Shown: positions 23,563 through 32,488, counted from the first letter of the stretch. The stretch is DNA of 64,000 nt from CAZRXG01 sp964603985 (GCA_964603985.1 CAZRXG010000023.1:1-64000), one strand, 5' to 3'. Made by a program: numbers and translations. Notes: generated by a model from the sequence alone, not told the origin.

Positions 23563-24444
23563 ATGACCCAGCACCTGCAAATCATCATCAATCCGGCAGC
23601 CGGACAAAACCAACCGATTCTCAATACCTTCAACGACGTGTTCCAACCGCTCGAGCTGGTGTGGGATGTATCGATCACGCACGGGCCCGGTGATGCCCAC
23701 CGGTTGGCCGAGCAAGCGGTGCAGGCCGGAGTGGACATCGTGGGGGCTTATGGCGGTGATGGCACGGTCGCCGAAGTGTCGACTGCCCTGGCCGGAACGG
23801 ATATGCCGTTGGCGATTTTTCCCGGTGGGACAGGTAACGTGCTGGCGCGCGAGCTAGGCATTCCCCAGGCGCTGGAACAATCGGCGGGGCTGCTTGCCAC
23901 CGATTACGCCGTGCGCCGGGTTGACCTGGGGCGGGTAGGCGATAAGGCATTTCTGGTGACGGTGACCTCCGGTATTTTTGCGGAGATGATCCGCCGTGCC
24001 GACCGTGACATGAAAGATCGATTTGGGATGATGGCTTACGCCTTATCCGGGGTGCAGGCTCTCACCGCCACGCCCCAGGTACGTTATCAGTTGACGATAG
24101 ACGGCCAGCAGGTGGAAAGCGAAGGGGTGGCCTGTCTGGTGGCGAACTGCGTCAATTTCAGGGTCGGGGGCATTTCGATGTCGCCGACGATTGACCTGCA
24201 GGATGGCAAACTGGACGTGGTTGTCATTCGGGGTACGGACTTACAATCGCTGCTGGCCGTTGTTGCCGGGGCGGTGAAGCCCGACCGTCAGATACTTGAT
24301 CCGATTCAACATTGGCGGGGGAAGGAAATAACCCTCAAGGTCGATCCGCCTCAGGCCATCAGTTATGATGGCGAGCTGCTCGATCCGGGGCCGCTGCATA
24401 TCTCTGTGCTGCCCGAAGCCGTGCGTGTCATTGTGCCTGTATAG
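23563..24444 (+). CDS. diacylglycerol kinase-family lipid kinase
   Basis: A 293-residue member of the DAGK catalytic/YegS-LCB5 family, which phosphorylates lipid hydroxyls such as diacylglycerol. Visible are INPAAGQ at the N-terminus, the ATP/catalytic motif GGDGT (64-68) and PGGTGN (87-92). The C-terminal beta domain ends with ISYDGELLDPGPL, typical of the family. The lipid substrate is not predictable. It starts 9 bases after the DUF2085 gene, so co-transcription is likely, and a hairpin cluster follows the stop. Confidence 0.9.
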   Translation: MTQHLQIIINPAAGQNQPILNTFNDVFQPLELVWDVSITHGPGDAHRLAEQAVQAGVDIVGAYGGDGTVAEVSTALAGTDMPLAIFPGGTGNVLARELGIPQALEQSAGLLATDYAVRRVDLGRVGDKAFLVTVTSGIFAEMIRRADRDMKDRFGMMAYALSGVQALTATPQVRYQLTIDGQQVESEGVACLVANCVNFRVGGISMSPTIDLQDGKLDVVVIRGTDLQSLLAVVAGAVKPDRQILDPIQHWRGKEITLKVDPPQAISYDGELLDPGPLHISVLPEAVRVIVPV

Positions 24445-24541
24445 CCAGCAAGCGAGATCTTTTTCCCCCGGCGCTAAAGCACCGGGCTACAGGCGAGACG
24501 GTAGAGCCGTCTCGCCGCGAAGCCCGCTGCGCGGGCTGGCT
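24443..24541. repeat. three-hairpin intergenic element
   Basis: Three successive hairpins: CCCGGcGC-TAAA-GCaCCGGG (24467-24486), GGCGAGACGG-TAGAG-CCGTCTCGCC (24492-24516) and AGCCCGC-TGC-GCGGGCT (24521-24537). AGCCAGC (24443-24449) and GCTGGCT (24535-24541) could close the set, although the last three bases of the third hairpin overlap this arm. TTTTT at 24460-24464 precedes the first hairpin. It may also terminate the lipid-kinase transcript. The spacer 24542-24708 shows nothing else. Confidence 0.6.
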
Positions 24542-24708
24542 CCCGCGTGAACCTTGTAGATTTATTCCGGCCATTCTCACCCCCTCCGGGCTGGGCGCTG
24601 ACGTTTTCCGCCCATCTCCCACCACTGCTGGCGAAGCCATCCACACCTCACTATACTTGACCCAGCGGCGCGCGGGCGCCGGACACTTTCCGCCTGTGAG
24701 GACAACCT

Positions 24709-27228
24709 GTGGAAAACGACCTGATAGGCCGCTCAATCGGCCCGTACGAGATCGTCGAGTTCCTCGGTGCCGAGGGCGTGCTTGAGATCTACCTGGGCCA
24801 CCACCCGGAGCTTGACCGCCCGGTCATTATCCGCATCGCCGGGCGCTTTCTGGAGGATGACCCGGTTTTCAGCACCCGCTTCCGGCGCGAGGCCAAGGCC
24901 ATCGCCCGGCTGCGCCACGCCAACGTCGCGCGGCTGTACGACTTCGGCGCGGTGCAGGGCGGGCACTACATGGTCACCGACCACGTCGAGGGGATCCCGC
25001 TGGCCGAGCTGATCGGCGAGGCGCGCGCCGGGGAGCGGCTGATCGAGGCGGAGGACATCACCTTCATCGTGCGCCAGATCGCCGCCGCGCTCGAACACGC
25101 TCACAGCGGCGGCGTCACGCACGGCGAGCTGACCCCGGCCAACGTCATCCTCACGCGCAGCGGCCAGGCCATCGTGGATGGGTTCGGGCTGGCGCTGCTG
25201 CGCAGCCGCGAGGCGGGCGATCAGGTGGCCCACGTTGACCTGGGCCTGTTCGAGTACCTGGCCCCGGAGCAGATCCACGATCCGCGCGCGGCCACCCCGG
25301 CCAGCGACGTGTACTCGTTGGGCGTGGTGCTCTACGAGTTGGCTACCGGCGAGTTGCCCTTCGAGGCCGGGTCGGACATCGACGCCATCCTGCGCAGCCT
25401 GCACGACACCGCCCCCGACCCGCGCTACCTCAACCCCGACCTGCCACCGGCGGTCACGCAGGTGATCCTGAAGGCGCTGGCCAAGTCGCCCCGCGAGCGG
25501 TTCACCAACGCCATGCAGGTCGCGAGCGCGCTGGAGTGGGCTTACGCGCACCCCGGCGAGGAGGCGCTGCCCCGGCCAAGCAGTGACGCGACGCAGGTCG
25601 GGATGCCGACTCAGGCGCTGCACGACGTGCGCGCGCCCACCGAGCGGATCGTGATCAAGCGCCGCCCCTCCAGACGTGAAGAGCGCCGCGATAAGCGCCG
25701 CCTGCGGGAAGAGCACAAGCGCATCGAGAAGGTGGAGGAAGCCGAGCGCCAGCGCATCGAGCGGGCCAGGCAGCAGGCCGAGCGGCTGACCCAGCAGCAG
25801 CTTCGCCGCGAGCGCCGCCGGACGTTCTTCTCGGCCTGGGGGCGGTCTTTCGTGATGCTGATCGTGACGCTGCTGCTTCTGGCGGCGGTCGGATATTTAC
25901 TGCAAACGGTCGGGATTCTGTCGGTGGCCGTCGCGCTGCCGACGTTGCCATCGCGGGCGGGTGAGGCGACCGCGACGCACACGCCGACCAGCACGCCCAC
26001 CCCGACCAACACGCCCACCCCGACGATCACGCCCTCGCCCACGCCGCTCCAGAGCGCTGCCGCGACGCCCGTGCCGCCGCTCCAGTTCACGCCGCTGGAG
26101 GTGGGGACGGGGGCTTACCGGATTCACGACGGGGGCGTGTTCCAGTTTATACCGGCGGGGCGCTTCCTGATGGGCACCGACGACCCCAACCGTAAGAGCG
26201 CCGACCGGCCTCAGCACGCGGTGATGCTCACCGACTACTGGCTCGACCGCACCGAGGTGACCAATGCCCAGTACTACATCTGCGTCGAGGCGGGATTCTG
26301 CCAGCCCCCGCGCGACACGATCTACTTTGATAACCCCGATTACGCCGACTTCCCGGTCACCTACGTCAACTACGAATCCGCTGCCGCCTACTGCCTGTGG
26401 TTGGCCGGGCAGGCCAACCAGGTGATCGGGCTGCCGACCGAGGCCCAGTGGGAGAAGGCCGCCGCGTGGGACCCGGTCGAGGGGCTCGCCCGGCTGTTCC
26501 CGTGGGGGAATGAGCCTGCCACGCCCGACCGGCTGAGCTTCGTGGAGAGCGGGGCCGTGCGGCCTGCCTCTCCGGTCGGGTCGCACCCGGCGGGAGCGAG
26601 CGCCTACGGTGTGCTCGACATGGCGGGCAACGTGTGGGAGTGGGTGGCGGACTGGTTCGATTCCGACTACTACAAGCGCACCGGCATCTCACTCGACCCG
26701 ACCGGGCCGATCACGGGCTCGACGCGCGTCACGCGCGGCGGCTCGTGGACGCGAGAGGCCGGGCTGGCGATCAGCTCGTTCCGCAACCCGGTGCGGCCCA
26801 CCACCTCCAGCAACGAGATCGGCTTCCGCTGCGCGATGAGCGCCGAGCGCCCGCCGGTCGAGAGCGGCATCCTGCTCGCGCCGGTGGACGTGATGGAGGC
26901 GCTGGGTGGGCTGGTGGAGGCGGCCAAAGAGGGCCTGGACGAGGAATATCCCCCGGCGGTCGCGGAGGAGATGGAGGGCGACCTGGACGATTGGATCGAG
27001 GCGCTGGAGAAGATCGGCACGGCGCTGAAGAGCGGCGACAACGCGGTCGCGCTGTCGCTGATCGAGCGGCGGCTGGCCCGCTTCGAGGCGCAGGACGAAC
27101 CACTGCCCTTCTCAGATCAGTTGGCCTGGCAGATCGAGCGCGGCCTGGTGTGGGCTCAGGAGCAGTTAGGGGCGCAGCTTCCACCCCCCGACGAGCAGAC
27201 AGAGACGATCACCCCCACGCCGGAGTAA
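24709..27228 (+). CDS. pseudokinase-FGE domain membrane protein
   Basis: An 839-residue fusion. Residues 10-275 follow the Ser/Thr kinase fold, but catalytic positions are altered. The VAIK lysine is R42 (VIIRI), HRD is H138-G-E140 (THGELTPAN), DFG reads G158-F-G, and the Gly-rich loop is degenerate. E61 and N145 are kept. Next come a coiled-coil basic region (about 325-370), one membrane helix (about 380-400), a TPTPT linker, and a formylglycine-generating-enzyme/sulfatase-modifying domain (about 470-720: IPAGRFLMGTD, LPTEAQWEKAAAW, GNVWEWVADW, RVTRGGSW, GFRCA). A helical tail follows. The start is GTG. The kinase part lies in the cytoplasm and the FGE part outside. Many FGE-like domains in such fusions lack the catalytic cysteine pair and bind ligands instead. 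A regulatory, non-phosphorylating role is inferred. Confidence 0.88.
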   Translation: MENDLIGRSIGPYEIVEFLGAEGVLEIYLGHHPELDRPVIIRIAGRFLEDDPVFSTRFRREAKAIARLRHANVARLYDFGAVQGGHYMVTDHVEGIPLAELIGEARAGERLIEAEDITFIVRQIAAALEHAHSGGVTHGELTPANVILTRSGQAIVDGFGLALLRSREAGDQVAHVDLGLFEYLAPEQIHDPRAATPASDVYSLGVVLYELATGELPFEAGSDIDAILRSLHDTAPDPRYLNPDLPPAVTQVILKALAKSPRERFTNAMQVASALEWAYAHPGEEALPRPSSDATQVGMPTQALHDVRAPTERIVIKRRPSRREERRDKRRLREEHKRIEKVEEAERQRIERARQQAERLTQQQLRRERRRTFFSAWGRSFVMLIVTLLLLAAVGYLLQTVGILSVAVALPTLPSRAGEATATHTPTSTPTPTNTPTPTITPSPTPLQSAAATPVPPLQFTPLEVGTGAYRIHDGGVFQFIPAGRFLMGTDDPNRKSADRPQHAVMLTDYWLDRTEVTNAQYYICVEAGFCQPPRDTIYFDNPDYADFPVTYVNYESAAAYCLWLAGQANQVIGLPTEAQWEKAAAWDPVEGLARLFPWGNEPATPDRLSFVESGAVRPASPVGSHPAGASAYGVLDMAGNVWEWVADWFDSDYYKRTGISLDPTGPITGSTRVTRGGSWTREAGLAISSFRNPVRPTTSSNEIGFRCAMSAERPPVESGILLAPVDVMEALGGLVEAAKEGLDEEYPPAVAEEMEGDLDDWIEALEKIGTALKSGDNAVALSLIERRLARFEAQDEPLPFSDQLAWQIERGLVWAQEQLGAQLPPPDEQTETITPTPE

Positions 27229-27270
27229 CCGGGAGGGTGGGAGCGGCGAGTCTGCCCGTCCCAGACGTGA

Positions 27271-27603
27271 CTAGCGGCGGCGGCGAGTCTTCTTTTCGCG
27301 GCGCACGCCCAACTGCTTGCCGGGCACGATGATCTCGATGGCGACCAGGATGATGACCGCGCCGACGATGGCGTGGACGATGCCGTTGAAGAACTGGGCG
27401 ACCGGGCCGGTGCCGAATATCGCGAACATGCCGGGGAGTAACAATCGCAGCAGGAACGCGCCGACAAACGCGCCCGCGACCCCGATGGCGACGTTGATGA
27501 AACACCCCTGCCGCTCGGCGCGCAGCACCAGGCTGGCAATATAGCCCGCTATCGCGCCGGTGACGACCCAGCCGACGATGCTCACAATGGTTGAAAATTG
27601 CAT
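27271..27603 (-). CDS. GlsB/YeaQ/YmgE family membrane protein
   Basis: A 110-residue protein with three hydrophobic segments and the Gly-rich pattern GWVVTGAIAGYIASLVL and NVAIGVAGAFVGAFLLRLL of the transglycosylase-associated/GlsB stress family. It has a central insertion and a basic C-terminal tail (RREKKTRRRR) longer than usual. The family is linked to general stress in several bacteria, but the mechanism is unknown. Start is ATG at 27603. It converges on the pseudokinase gene, with 42 bases between the stops. Confidence 0.85.
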   Translation of the reverse strand: MQFSTIVSIVGWVVTGAIAGYIASLVLRAERQGCFINVAIGVAGAFVGAFLLRLLLPGMFAIFGTGPVAQFFNGIVHAIVGAVIILVAIEIIVPGKQLGVRREKKTRRRR

Positions 27604-27700
27604 AGTTCTGCCTCAGTATTCTCTACGTGCTGTTCGGTGACGGGTTGCATAGCTGCCCCGCCCGTCCGGCTATAAGGATACCGGCTGCGGCCCGCCGGGG

Positions 27701-28741
27701 CTACTCGTTGAACATCTCCCCGACCGACAGCCCCTCGTGCGCTCGCCGGATCACCTCGCCCAGCAGGTCGGCCACCGAGAGGACCTTCATGTTAGGCAGC
27801 ATCTTCTCCCCCGGATAGGGCAGCGTGTTGGTGAAGATGAACTCGCGCACCTCGTGATGGACCTCGGTCAGCCGCTCCAGCGCCGGGCCGGAGAAGACGC
27901 CGTGCGTGAACACCACCGTGATGTCCCTGGCCCCCTTGCGCCGCAGCAGCCTGATCGCGTCGACCAGCGACCCGGCGGTGTCTACCTCGTCGTCGACCAG
28001 CAGCACGTCGGACCCCTCCACGTCGCCGATCAGCGAAATGGCCTCGGCCTCGGTCGCCATCTCGTCGAACACCTGCGGGTTGGTGTAGGTCGCCGCGCCG
28101 CCTGCCTCGGTCTCCTCGCGGATTTTTTCGGTGAAGGCCAGCGGCAAATTGAACTCGCGCGCCCAGTTGCGCCCGCCCTTGGCGAAGCCCAGGTCGACCG
28201 TCGCGACGGTGAGGTTGTCCATGGGCACGGTCGCCGCGACGTAATCCTTCAGCATGTGAAACGCGCGGAGTACGTCGCCGGGGATGCTGAAGAACCCCTG
28301 GATCTGCCCGGCGTGCAGGTCAATCGTCATGTAGCGGTCGGCCCCGGCCACCTCGATCATGTCGGCCACCAGACGGGCGGTGATGGGGGTGCGGGGCATG
28401 TCCTTCTTATCCGAGCGCGCGTAGGACATGTGGGGGATCACGGCGGTGATGCGCCCCGCCGAGTCGCGCCGCACGGCGTCCATCATGATGAGCATTTCCA
28501 TCAGGTTGTCGTTCACGGGGCGGGACATGGTCTGGATGATGTACACGTCCTGCCCGCGCACGCTCTCGCCCAGCCGGACAAAGATGTTGTCGTTGCTGAA
28601 CTTCTTGATATCGCACTCAAGCAGGGGAATACCCCGCTTGCAGACGCGGGTCAGGTAATCGGAGATCTCCTGTGCAAGGCCGGGGCAGCCTGTGCCTGCC
28701 ATCAGCTTGATTTCACCGAATATTCCGGGAACGGTCGTCAT
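27701..28741 (-). CDS. prs: ribose-phosphate pyrophosphokinase (PRPP synthetase)
   Basis: A 346-residue enzyme that makes PRPP from ribose 5-phosphate and ATP for nucleotide, His and Trp synthesis. It carries the PRPP synthetase signature MTIDLHAGQIQGFF and the PRPP-binding loop VLLVDDEVDTAGSL, plus RLGESVRGQDVYIIQ and SYARSDKKD. The protein is about 30 residues longer than typical class I enzymes, and the catalytic flexible loop reads FTEKIREE where DKRR is usual, keeping the Lys and one Arg. It therefore belongs to a divergent branch. Start is ATG at 28741. Confidence 0.9.
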   Translation of the reverse strand: MTTVPGIFGEIKLMAGTGCPGLAQEISDYLTRVCKRGIPLLECDIKKFSNDNIFVRLGESVRGQDVYIIQTMSRPVNDNLMEMLIMMDAVRRDSAGRITAVIPHMSYARSDKKDMPRTPITARLVADMIEVAGADRYMTIDLHAGQIQGFFSIPGDVLRAFHMLKDYVAATVPMDNLTVATVDLGFAKGGRNWAREFNLPLAFTEKIREETEAGGAATYTNPQVFDEMATEAEAISLIGDVEGSDVLLVDDEVDTAGSLVDAIRLLRRKGARDITVVFTHGVFSGPALERLTEVHHEVREFIFTNTLPYPGEKMLPNMKVLSVADLLGEVIRRAHEGLSVGEMFNE

Positions 28742-28812
28742 GGCCTGTCTCCTGATGGTTTGGTCCTGGCCAAAATATAATAATATAGGGACAACGACGT
28801 TCGTTGCCCCTG

Positions 28813-29829
28813 CTACCCTTTTCCTTCGATCAGCAGCTTGACCGCCGCCTGCGGCACCAGCTCGCGTGCGACGACGCGGCCAACCAGGTCGGCCAGTCGT
28901 GAGGTGTCAACCTCCTCAAGCAGCCGCTCCAGTAGCGCGTCGCGCAGCAGGCGGTCCAGCTCGGCCAGCACGCGCGACCGGTCGCGCCGGGCCAGCTCGC
29001 CGCTGTCGCGCAGGTGGGCGCGGTGCGCCGACAGCGCGGCCAGCAGGTCGGGGACGCCCTCGCCGGTGAGCGCGTTGGTCATGTAGACCGGCACCTCCCA
29101 GCCGCAGCCGTCCGCCGTCCCGTCTGGCCCGGTCGGCAGGGCCATCTCCAACAACTGCCCGTGATGGGCGACCATCGCCCGGCTGCCGTCTGCGCCGCCG
29201 CTCAATTCGAGCATCATGTGCAGCGTGCGGGCCGTGTTGCTGGCGCGCGGGTCGTCGGCCTTATTGACGACCAGCACGTCGGCGATCTCCAGGATACCGG
29301 CCTTGATGGCCTGCACGTCGTCGCCGAAGCCGGGGGCCTCGACGACCAGGACGGTCTGGGCGTGGCGGGCGATGTCGACCTCCGACTGGCCCGCGCCGAC
29401 GGTCTCGATCAGCACCACGTCGAACCCGGCGGCGTCGAGCACCTTGATCACGTCGGCGGAGGCGCGCGCCAACCCGCCCAGGTTGCCGCGCGTCGCCATG
29501 CTGCGGATGAAGACGCCGGGATCACCGGCCAGGTCGCGCATGCGGATGCGGTCGCCGAGGATCGCGCCGCCGCTGAAGGGGCTGGTCGGGTCGACGGCCA
29601 GGACTGCGACGGTCTTCTCCTCGCGGCGCAGCGCCAGCGCCACTTGGTTGACGAGCGTGCTTTTGCCGGTGCCCGGCGCGCCCGTCACCCCGACAAGGTG
29701 CGCCCGTCCGGTGCGCGGGAACAGCGCGGCGAGCGCCTCGGTCGTGCCTGCTGCGCCGTTCTCAACCTGTGTGATCAGGCGTGCCAGCGCCCGCCGGTCT
29801 CCGTTGAGCAGGTCGTCGACCAGGCTCAT
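28813..29829 (-). CDS. meaB: methylmalonyl-CoA mutase-associated GTPase MeaB
   Basis: A 338-residue G3E-type GTPase of the MeaB/ArgK family that gates cofactor loading and protects B12-dependent acyl-CoA mutases. The Walker A GAPGTGKST lies at 50-58. AVDPTSPFSGGAILGDRIRM, the switch stretch ETVGAGQSEVDIA and the guanine-specificity motif NKAD are all present. Its ATG overlaps the stop of the upstream B12-binding subunit gene by 4 bases (29826-29829), the expected partnership. The large catalytic mutase subunit is not in the window. Confidence 0.93.
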   Translation of the reverse strand: MSLVDDLLNGDRRALARLITQVENGAAGTTEALAALFPRTGRAHLVGVTGAPGTGKSTLVNQVALALRREEKTVAVLAVDPTSPFSGGAILGDRIRMRDLAGDPGVFIRSMATRGNLGGLARASADVIKVLDAAGFDVVLIETVGAGQSEVDIARHAQTVLVVEAPGFGDDVQAIKAGILEIADVLVVNKADDPRASNTARTLHMMLELSGGADGSRAMVAHHGQLLEMALPTGPDGTADGCGWEVPVYMTNALTGEGVPDLLAALSAHRAHLRDSGELARRDRSRVLAELDRLLRDALLERLLEEVDTSRLADLVGRVVARELVPQAAVKLLIEGKG

Positions 29830-30230
29830 GCCCGTGCGCCCATCCTTTCGCGGATCACGGCGACGATGTCGGCCATGCTGGCCCCCGGCCCGAACACCGC
29901 CGCGACGCCCATCTCCTTGAGACGGGGCACGTCTTCGTCGGGGACGATGCCGCCCAGCAGCACCATCACGTCGTCCATGCCGTTGGCGTGCAGCAGCTCG
30001 ATGACGCGCGGCATGAGGGCCATGTGCGCGCCGGAGAGGATGCTCAGGCCGACCACATTCACGTCTTCCTGGAGGGCGGCCTCGACGATCATCTCCGGCG
30101 TCTGGCGCAGGCCGGTGTAGATCACTTCCATCCCGGCGTCACGCAGGGCGCGCGCGACAACCTTCGCGCCCCGGTCGTGCCCGTCGAGGCCCGGCTTGGC
30201 GACGAGTACGCGGATCTTTCGCTCGCTCAT
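29826..30230 (-). CDS. methylmalonyl-CoA mutase B12-binding subunit
   Basis: A 134-residue stand-alone cobalamin-binding domain. D16-G-H18-D-R-G21 is the DxHxxG motif whose His coordinates cobalt, followed by SILSGAHM and LLGGIVPDED. Size and sequence match the small C-terminal subunit of split methylmalonyl-CoA mutases, which converts between methylmalonyl- and succinyl-CoA with a separate large subunit. It is transcribed from the promoter at 30278-30305 and is translationally coupled to meaB. Confidence 0.92.
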   Translation of the reverse strand: MSERKIRVLVAKPGLDGHDRGAKVVARALRDAGMEVIYTGLRQTPEMIVEAALQEDVNVVGLSILSGAHMALMPRVIELLHANGMDDVMVLLGGIVPDEDVPRLKEMGVAAVFGPGASMADIVAVIRERMGARA

Positions 30231-30277
30231 GGGGGTTGGCGGTCTCCTTGGCGTGTGAGTTTGTCCCGTCCAGGGCC

Positions 30278-30305
30278 ATTATACACGTTCTGCGGGATGC
30301 GCCAA
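30278..30305 (-). promoter_or_regulatory. promoter of the B12-subunit/meaB operon
   Basis: On the minus strand TTGGCG (30300-30305) and TATAAT (30278-30283) are 16 bp apart, 47 bases before the start codon. Confidence 0.65.
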
Positions 30306-30419
30306 GTAGCAAGGCGCGGCTGCTTCGGGAAGGGGTTCCAGACCGCAGATTTTGCGGATTACGCGGATGTGTGTCTTTGTAAATCAGCGGATTGGCAAGG
30401 GGGCAGACCATCCCCCGCC

Positions 30420-31550
30420 TCACACCACACTGACCGGCGTGCCCGGCTCGCGGGCGCTGCCGGACGCTTCGGCCTCGTAGGGCGAGAGCGGCTCGACCCA
30501 GCGAAAGATCCAGTGGGCGGCCTCCGGCGAGACGTTCAGGCAGCCGTGACTGCGCGGGCGACCGTAATCGCCGTGCCAGTAGGTGCCGTGAATGGCGTGC
30601 CCCATGGTGGTGAAGAAGATGTTGTAGGGCACGCCGGGCAGGTCGAAGAAGTCGGGGTCGCTGAAGGCTTCCTGCTCCGGGTCGGAGTACATGTGGCGGG
30701 AGGGCTGCTTGTAGACGACGGCGTGCTCGCCTTTGGGCGTGTCCCAGCCGCCCCCGCCGGACGAGGTCAGTGTGCTGTAGACGAGCCGGTTGTCCTCGTA
30801 GCAGTCGATGCGCTGCTCGGCCAGCGTGACGACGATGCGCTTGTTCGCGCCGGGGTTGATCGGCTCGAATGCCTCGCGCGGGAGGGCGCGCATGTGACGC
30901 GCCAGGATGTAGACCGGATCGGCGTTCTTCTTGTCGTCGTAGACCTTGTACCACAGGTAGCCCGCGCCGTCGCGCTCGGCGTCGATGACGCGGTGTACGG
31001 CGGAGTAGAAGTGGTCGACCGCGCTGTCGTCCTCCAGGCGGACGGCGGGGCCGCTCGGCTCGGTGCGGGCCAGCGAGTAGGGCACGATCACCTCGGCCCA
31101 GAAGCCCGGCTCCTCGCCGATCAGCGTGTCGATGGTGGCGATCTCGTGGGGCATGTGGTAGGGCTTGATGGGCTGGATGGTAGAGGTGTAGACGAAGCCG
31201 TTACGCACGCGGTACCACAGCGGATTGTTGGGGTTGCTGCCCTCGGCGTGGATCTTCTCGAAGAGCGGCAGCACGATGTTGGGGTGCAGCCACTCGACGA
31301 CGGTCTGGTTGAGTGCGGCGCTCTCGCGGACGGCGGTCGTGGCGGTGGTGCGGCCCCACAGGTCGAGGCGAACCGGGCGGGGCTGGACGAAGTCCCACTC
31401 GGCGGCGGTGAGGCCGTCGGAGGACGGGGGTGCGGCGGGCGGAAGCGCCTGGGCGCGGGTGCGGCCAAGCGTGCGCGGGAGCGCCAGCCCGGCGATAGCG
31501 CCACCGGCGGCGGCCAGGAATGCGCGTCGTGATAGCTGTGGTCTGGGCAT
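30420..31550 (-). CDS. L,D-transpeptidase (YkuD), Tat-exported, paralogue
   Basis: A 376-residue enzyme. The signal LSRRAFLAAAGGAIAGLAL is a strong twin-arginine type, followed by an SH3-like region and a YkuD domain. The catalytic block HGTYWHGDYGRPRSHGC is almost identical to that of the protein at 20084-21211, whereas the rest is strongly diverged. Start is ATG at 31550 with GGAGG six bases upstream; a 20-residue longer reading has no ribosome site. It should act outside the membrane on peptidoglycan-like stem peptides. Confidence 0.9.
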   Translation of the reverse strand: MPRPQLSRRAFLAAAGGAIAGLALPRTLGRTRAQALPPAAPPSSDGLTAAEWDFVQPRPVRLDLWGRTTATTAVRESAALNQTVVEWLHPNIVLPLFEKIHAEGSNPNNPLWYRVRNGFVYTSTIQPIKPYHMPHEIATIDTLIGEEPGFWAEVIVPYSLARTEPSGPAVRLEDDSAVDHFYSAVHRVIDAERDGAGYLWYKVYDDKKNADPVYILARHMRALPREAFEPINPGANKRIVVTLAEQRIDCYEDNRLVYSTLTSSGGGGWDTPKGEHAVVYKQPSRHMYSDPEQEAFSDPDFFDLPGVPYNIFFTTMGHAIHGTYWHGDYGRPRSHGCLNVSPEAAHWIFRWVEPLSPYEAEASGSAREPGTPVSVV

Positions 31551-31628
31551 GCGGCCTCCGTGTGTTGGTCTGGTGGTCTCGATTATAGCCGGTTGGGGGG
31601 AGGATGGCACGCCGTTGGCACGTTGTTG

Positions 31629-31745
31629 CTCAGGCCCTCACCCGCCTTCGCCCGACCTGCGGTCGCGCTCAGTCTGCCCTTCTCCCGGCGACCAGAGGTC
31701 GCTTAGGGAGAGGGCGAATCGAGGACGGCCTGGCCGTCCGAGATG
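31629..31745. repeat. degenerate GC-rich intergenic repeat
   Basis: CAGGCCCTCACCC, CGACCTGCGGTCGC, GGCGACCAGAGGTCGC and GACGGCCTGGCCGTCC recall the short palindromes of the repeats at 273-482 and 1670-1745. The rest of the 31551-31872 spacer shows no gene. Confidence 0.4.
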
Positions 31746-31872
31746 GGTGAGGGCAGTGTCGCCTGTAGCCGGGCGGATTCATCCCCCGGTGAATGGGATG
31801 CTAATATCCTGCGAAGGGGAGACCTTCTATGACAACTTGGTCTTGGTTGTGCATCCCACGCCGTTCCCCGGC

Positions 31873-31901
31873 TTGACGGCGGGGGGCAAATACACTATAC
31901 T
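31873..31901 (+). promoter_or_regulatory. promoter of the FmdB-type gene
   Basis: TTGACG (31873-31878) and TATACT (31896-31901) are 17 bp apart, 39 bases before the ATG at 31940, with AGGGAGGTA as ribosome site. Confidence 0.7.
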
Positions 31902-31939
31902 CCCCCCCGGTATATCGTCGTAGGGAGGTAGCGCGTTTT

Positions 31940-32143
31940 ATGCCGATTTACGAGTACGTGTGCCCGTCGTGCGGGCATCCCTTTGAGAAGCGGGTGAGCT
32001 TCAGCGAATCCGACGAGCCGCAGACCTGCCCGGTCTGTGGAGACGAGCACGCACGCCGCCAGATCTCGCTGATTGGCTTCACGTCCGGCGAGTCGAGCGG
32101 GGGAAGCGTGCGTGCCGACACCTCGTGCGGGCCGGTGGGTTGA
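31940..32143 (+). CDS. FmdB family zinc-ribbon protein
   Basis: A 67-residue protein starting MPIYEYVCPSCG, with two CxxC knuckles (C8/C11 and C30/C33) forming a zinc ribbon, typical of the FmdB/CxxC_CxxC_SSSS family. Members are proposed regulatory or accessory zinc proteins; the function is not established. It lies 60 bases before the CsoR-like gene on the same strand, so the two may share the promoter at 31873. Confidence 0.9.
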   Translation: MPIYEYVCPSCGHPFEKRVSFSESDEPQTCPVCGDEHARRQISLIGFTSGESSGGSVRADTSCGPVG

Positions 32144-32202
32144 AGCATCAGTTAGTCGTGGCGACGCCGTGCGCGTCGCTGAGTGTTGAGAAGGGAAGGG
32201 CC

Positions 32203-32475
32203 ATGCACGTCCAGTCGGCGGAGGAGCGCGACCGGCTCACCAGGCGCTTGCGCCGCATCGAGGGGCAGGCGCGCGGCGTGCAGCGTATGCTTGAGGAGGA
32301 GCGCGACTGCCGCGAGATCATCCAGCAGTTGGCCGCCATCCGGTCGGCGGTGCAGCAGGTGGGGCTGGAGGTGATGCGCATCTACGCCGGTCAGTGCCTG
32401 GCCGACCCGGAGGGCGCGGCCAGCAGCGAGGACGTGATCGACTACCTGGTCGATTCACTTGGCCGGTGGAGCTAG
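32203..32475 (+). CDS. CsoR/CstR-family transcriptional regulator
   Basis: A 90-residue all-helical DUF156 regulator, with the family core RLRRIEGQARGVQRMLEEERDC. CsoR copper sensors bind Cu(I) with a Cys-His-Cys set. Here the positions read C36, Y61 and C65, so the His is replaced. Loss of the His with retention of both Cys is the pattern of CstR persulfide sensors, so a sulfur-sensing role is the better guess, unproven. Start is ATG at 32203 with GAAGGGAAGG upstream. It converges with the thioredoxin-like gene at 32489-32803. Confidence 0.85.
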   Translation: MHVQSAEERDRLTRRLRRIEGQARGVQRMLEEERDCREIIQQLAAIRSAVQQVGLEVMRIYAGQCLADPEGAASSEDVIDYLVDSLGRWS

Positions 32476-32488
32476 GGCGTCACGAGGA

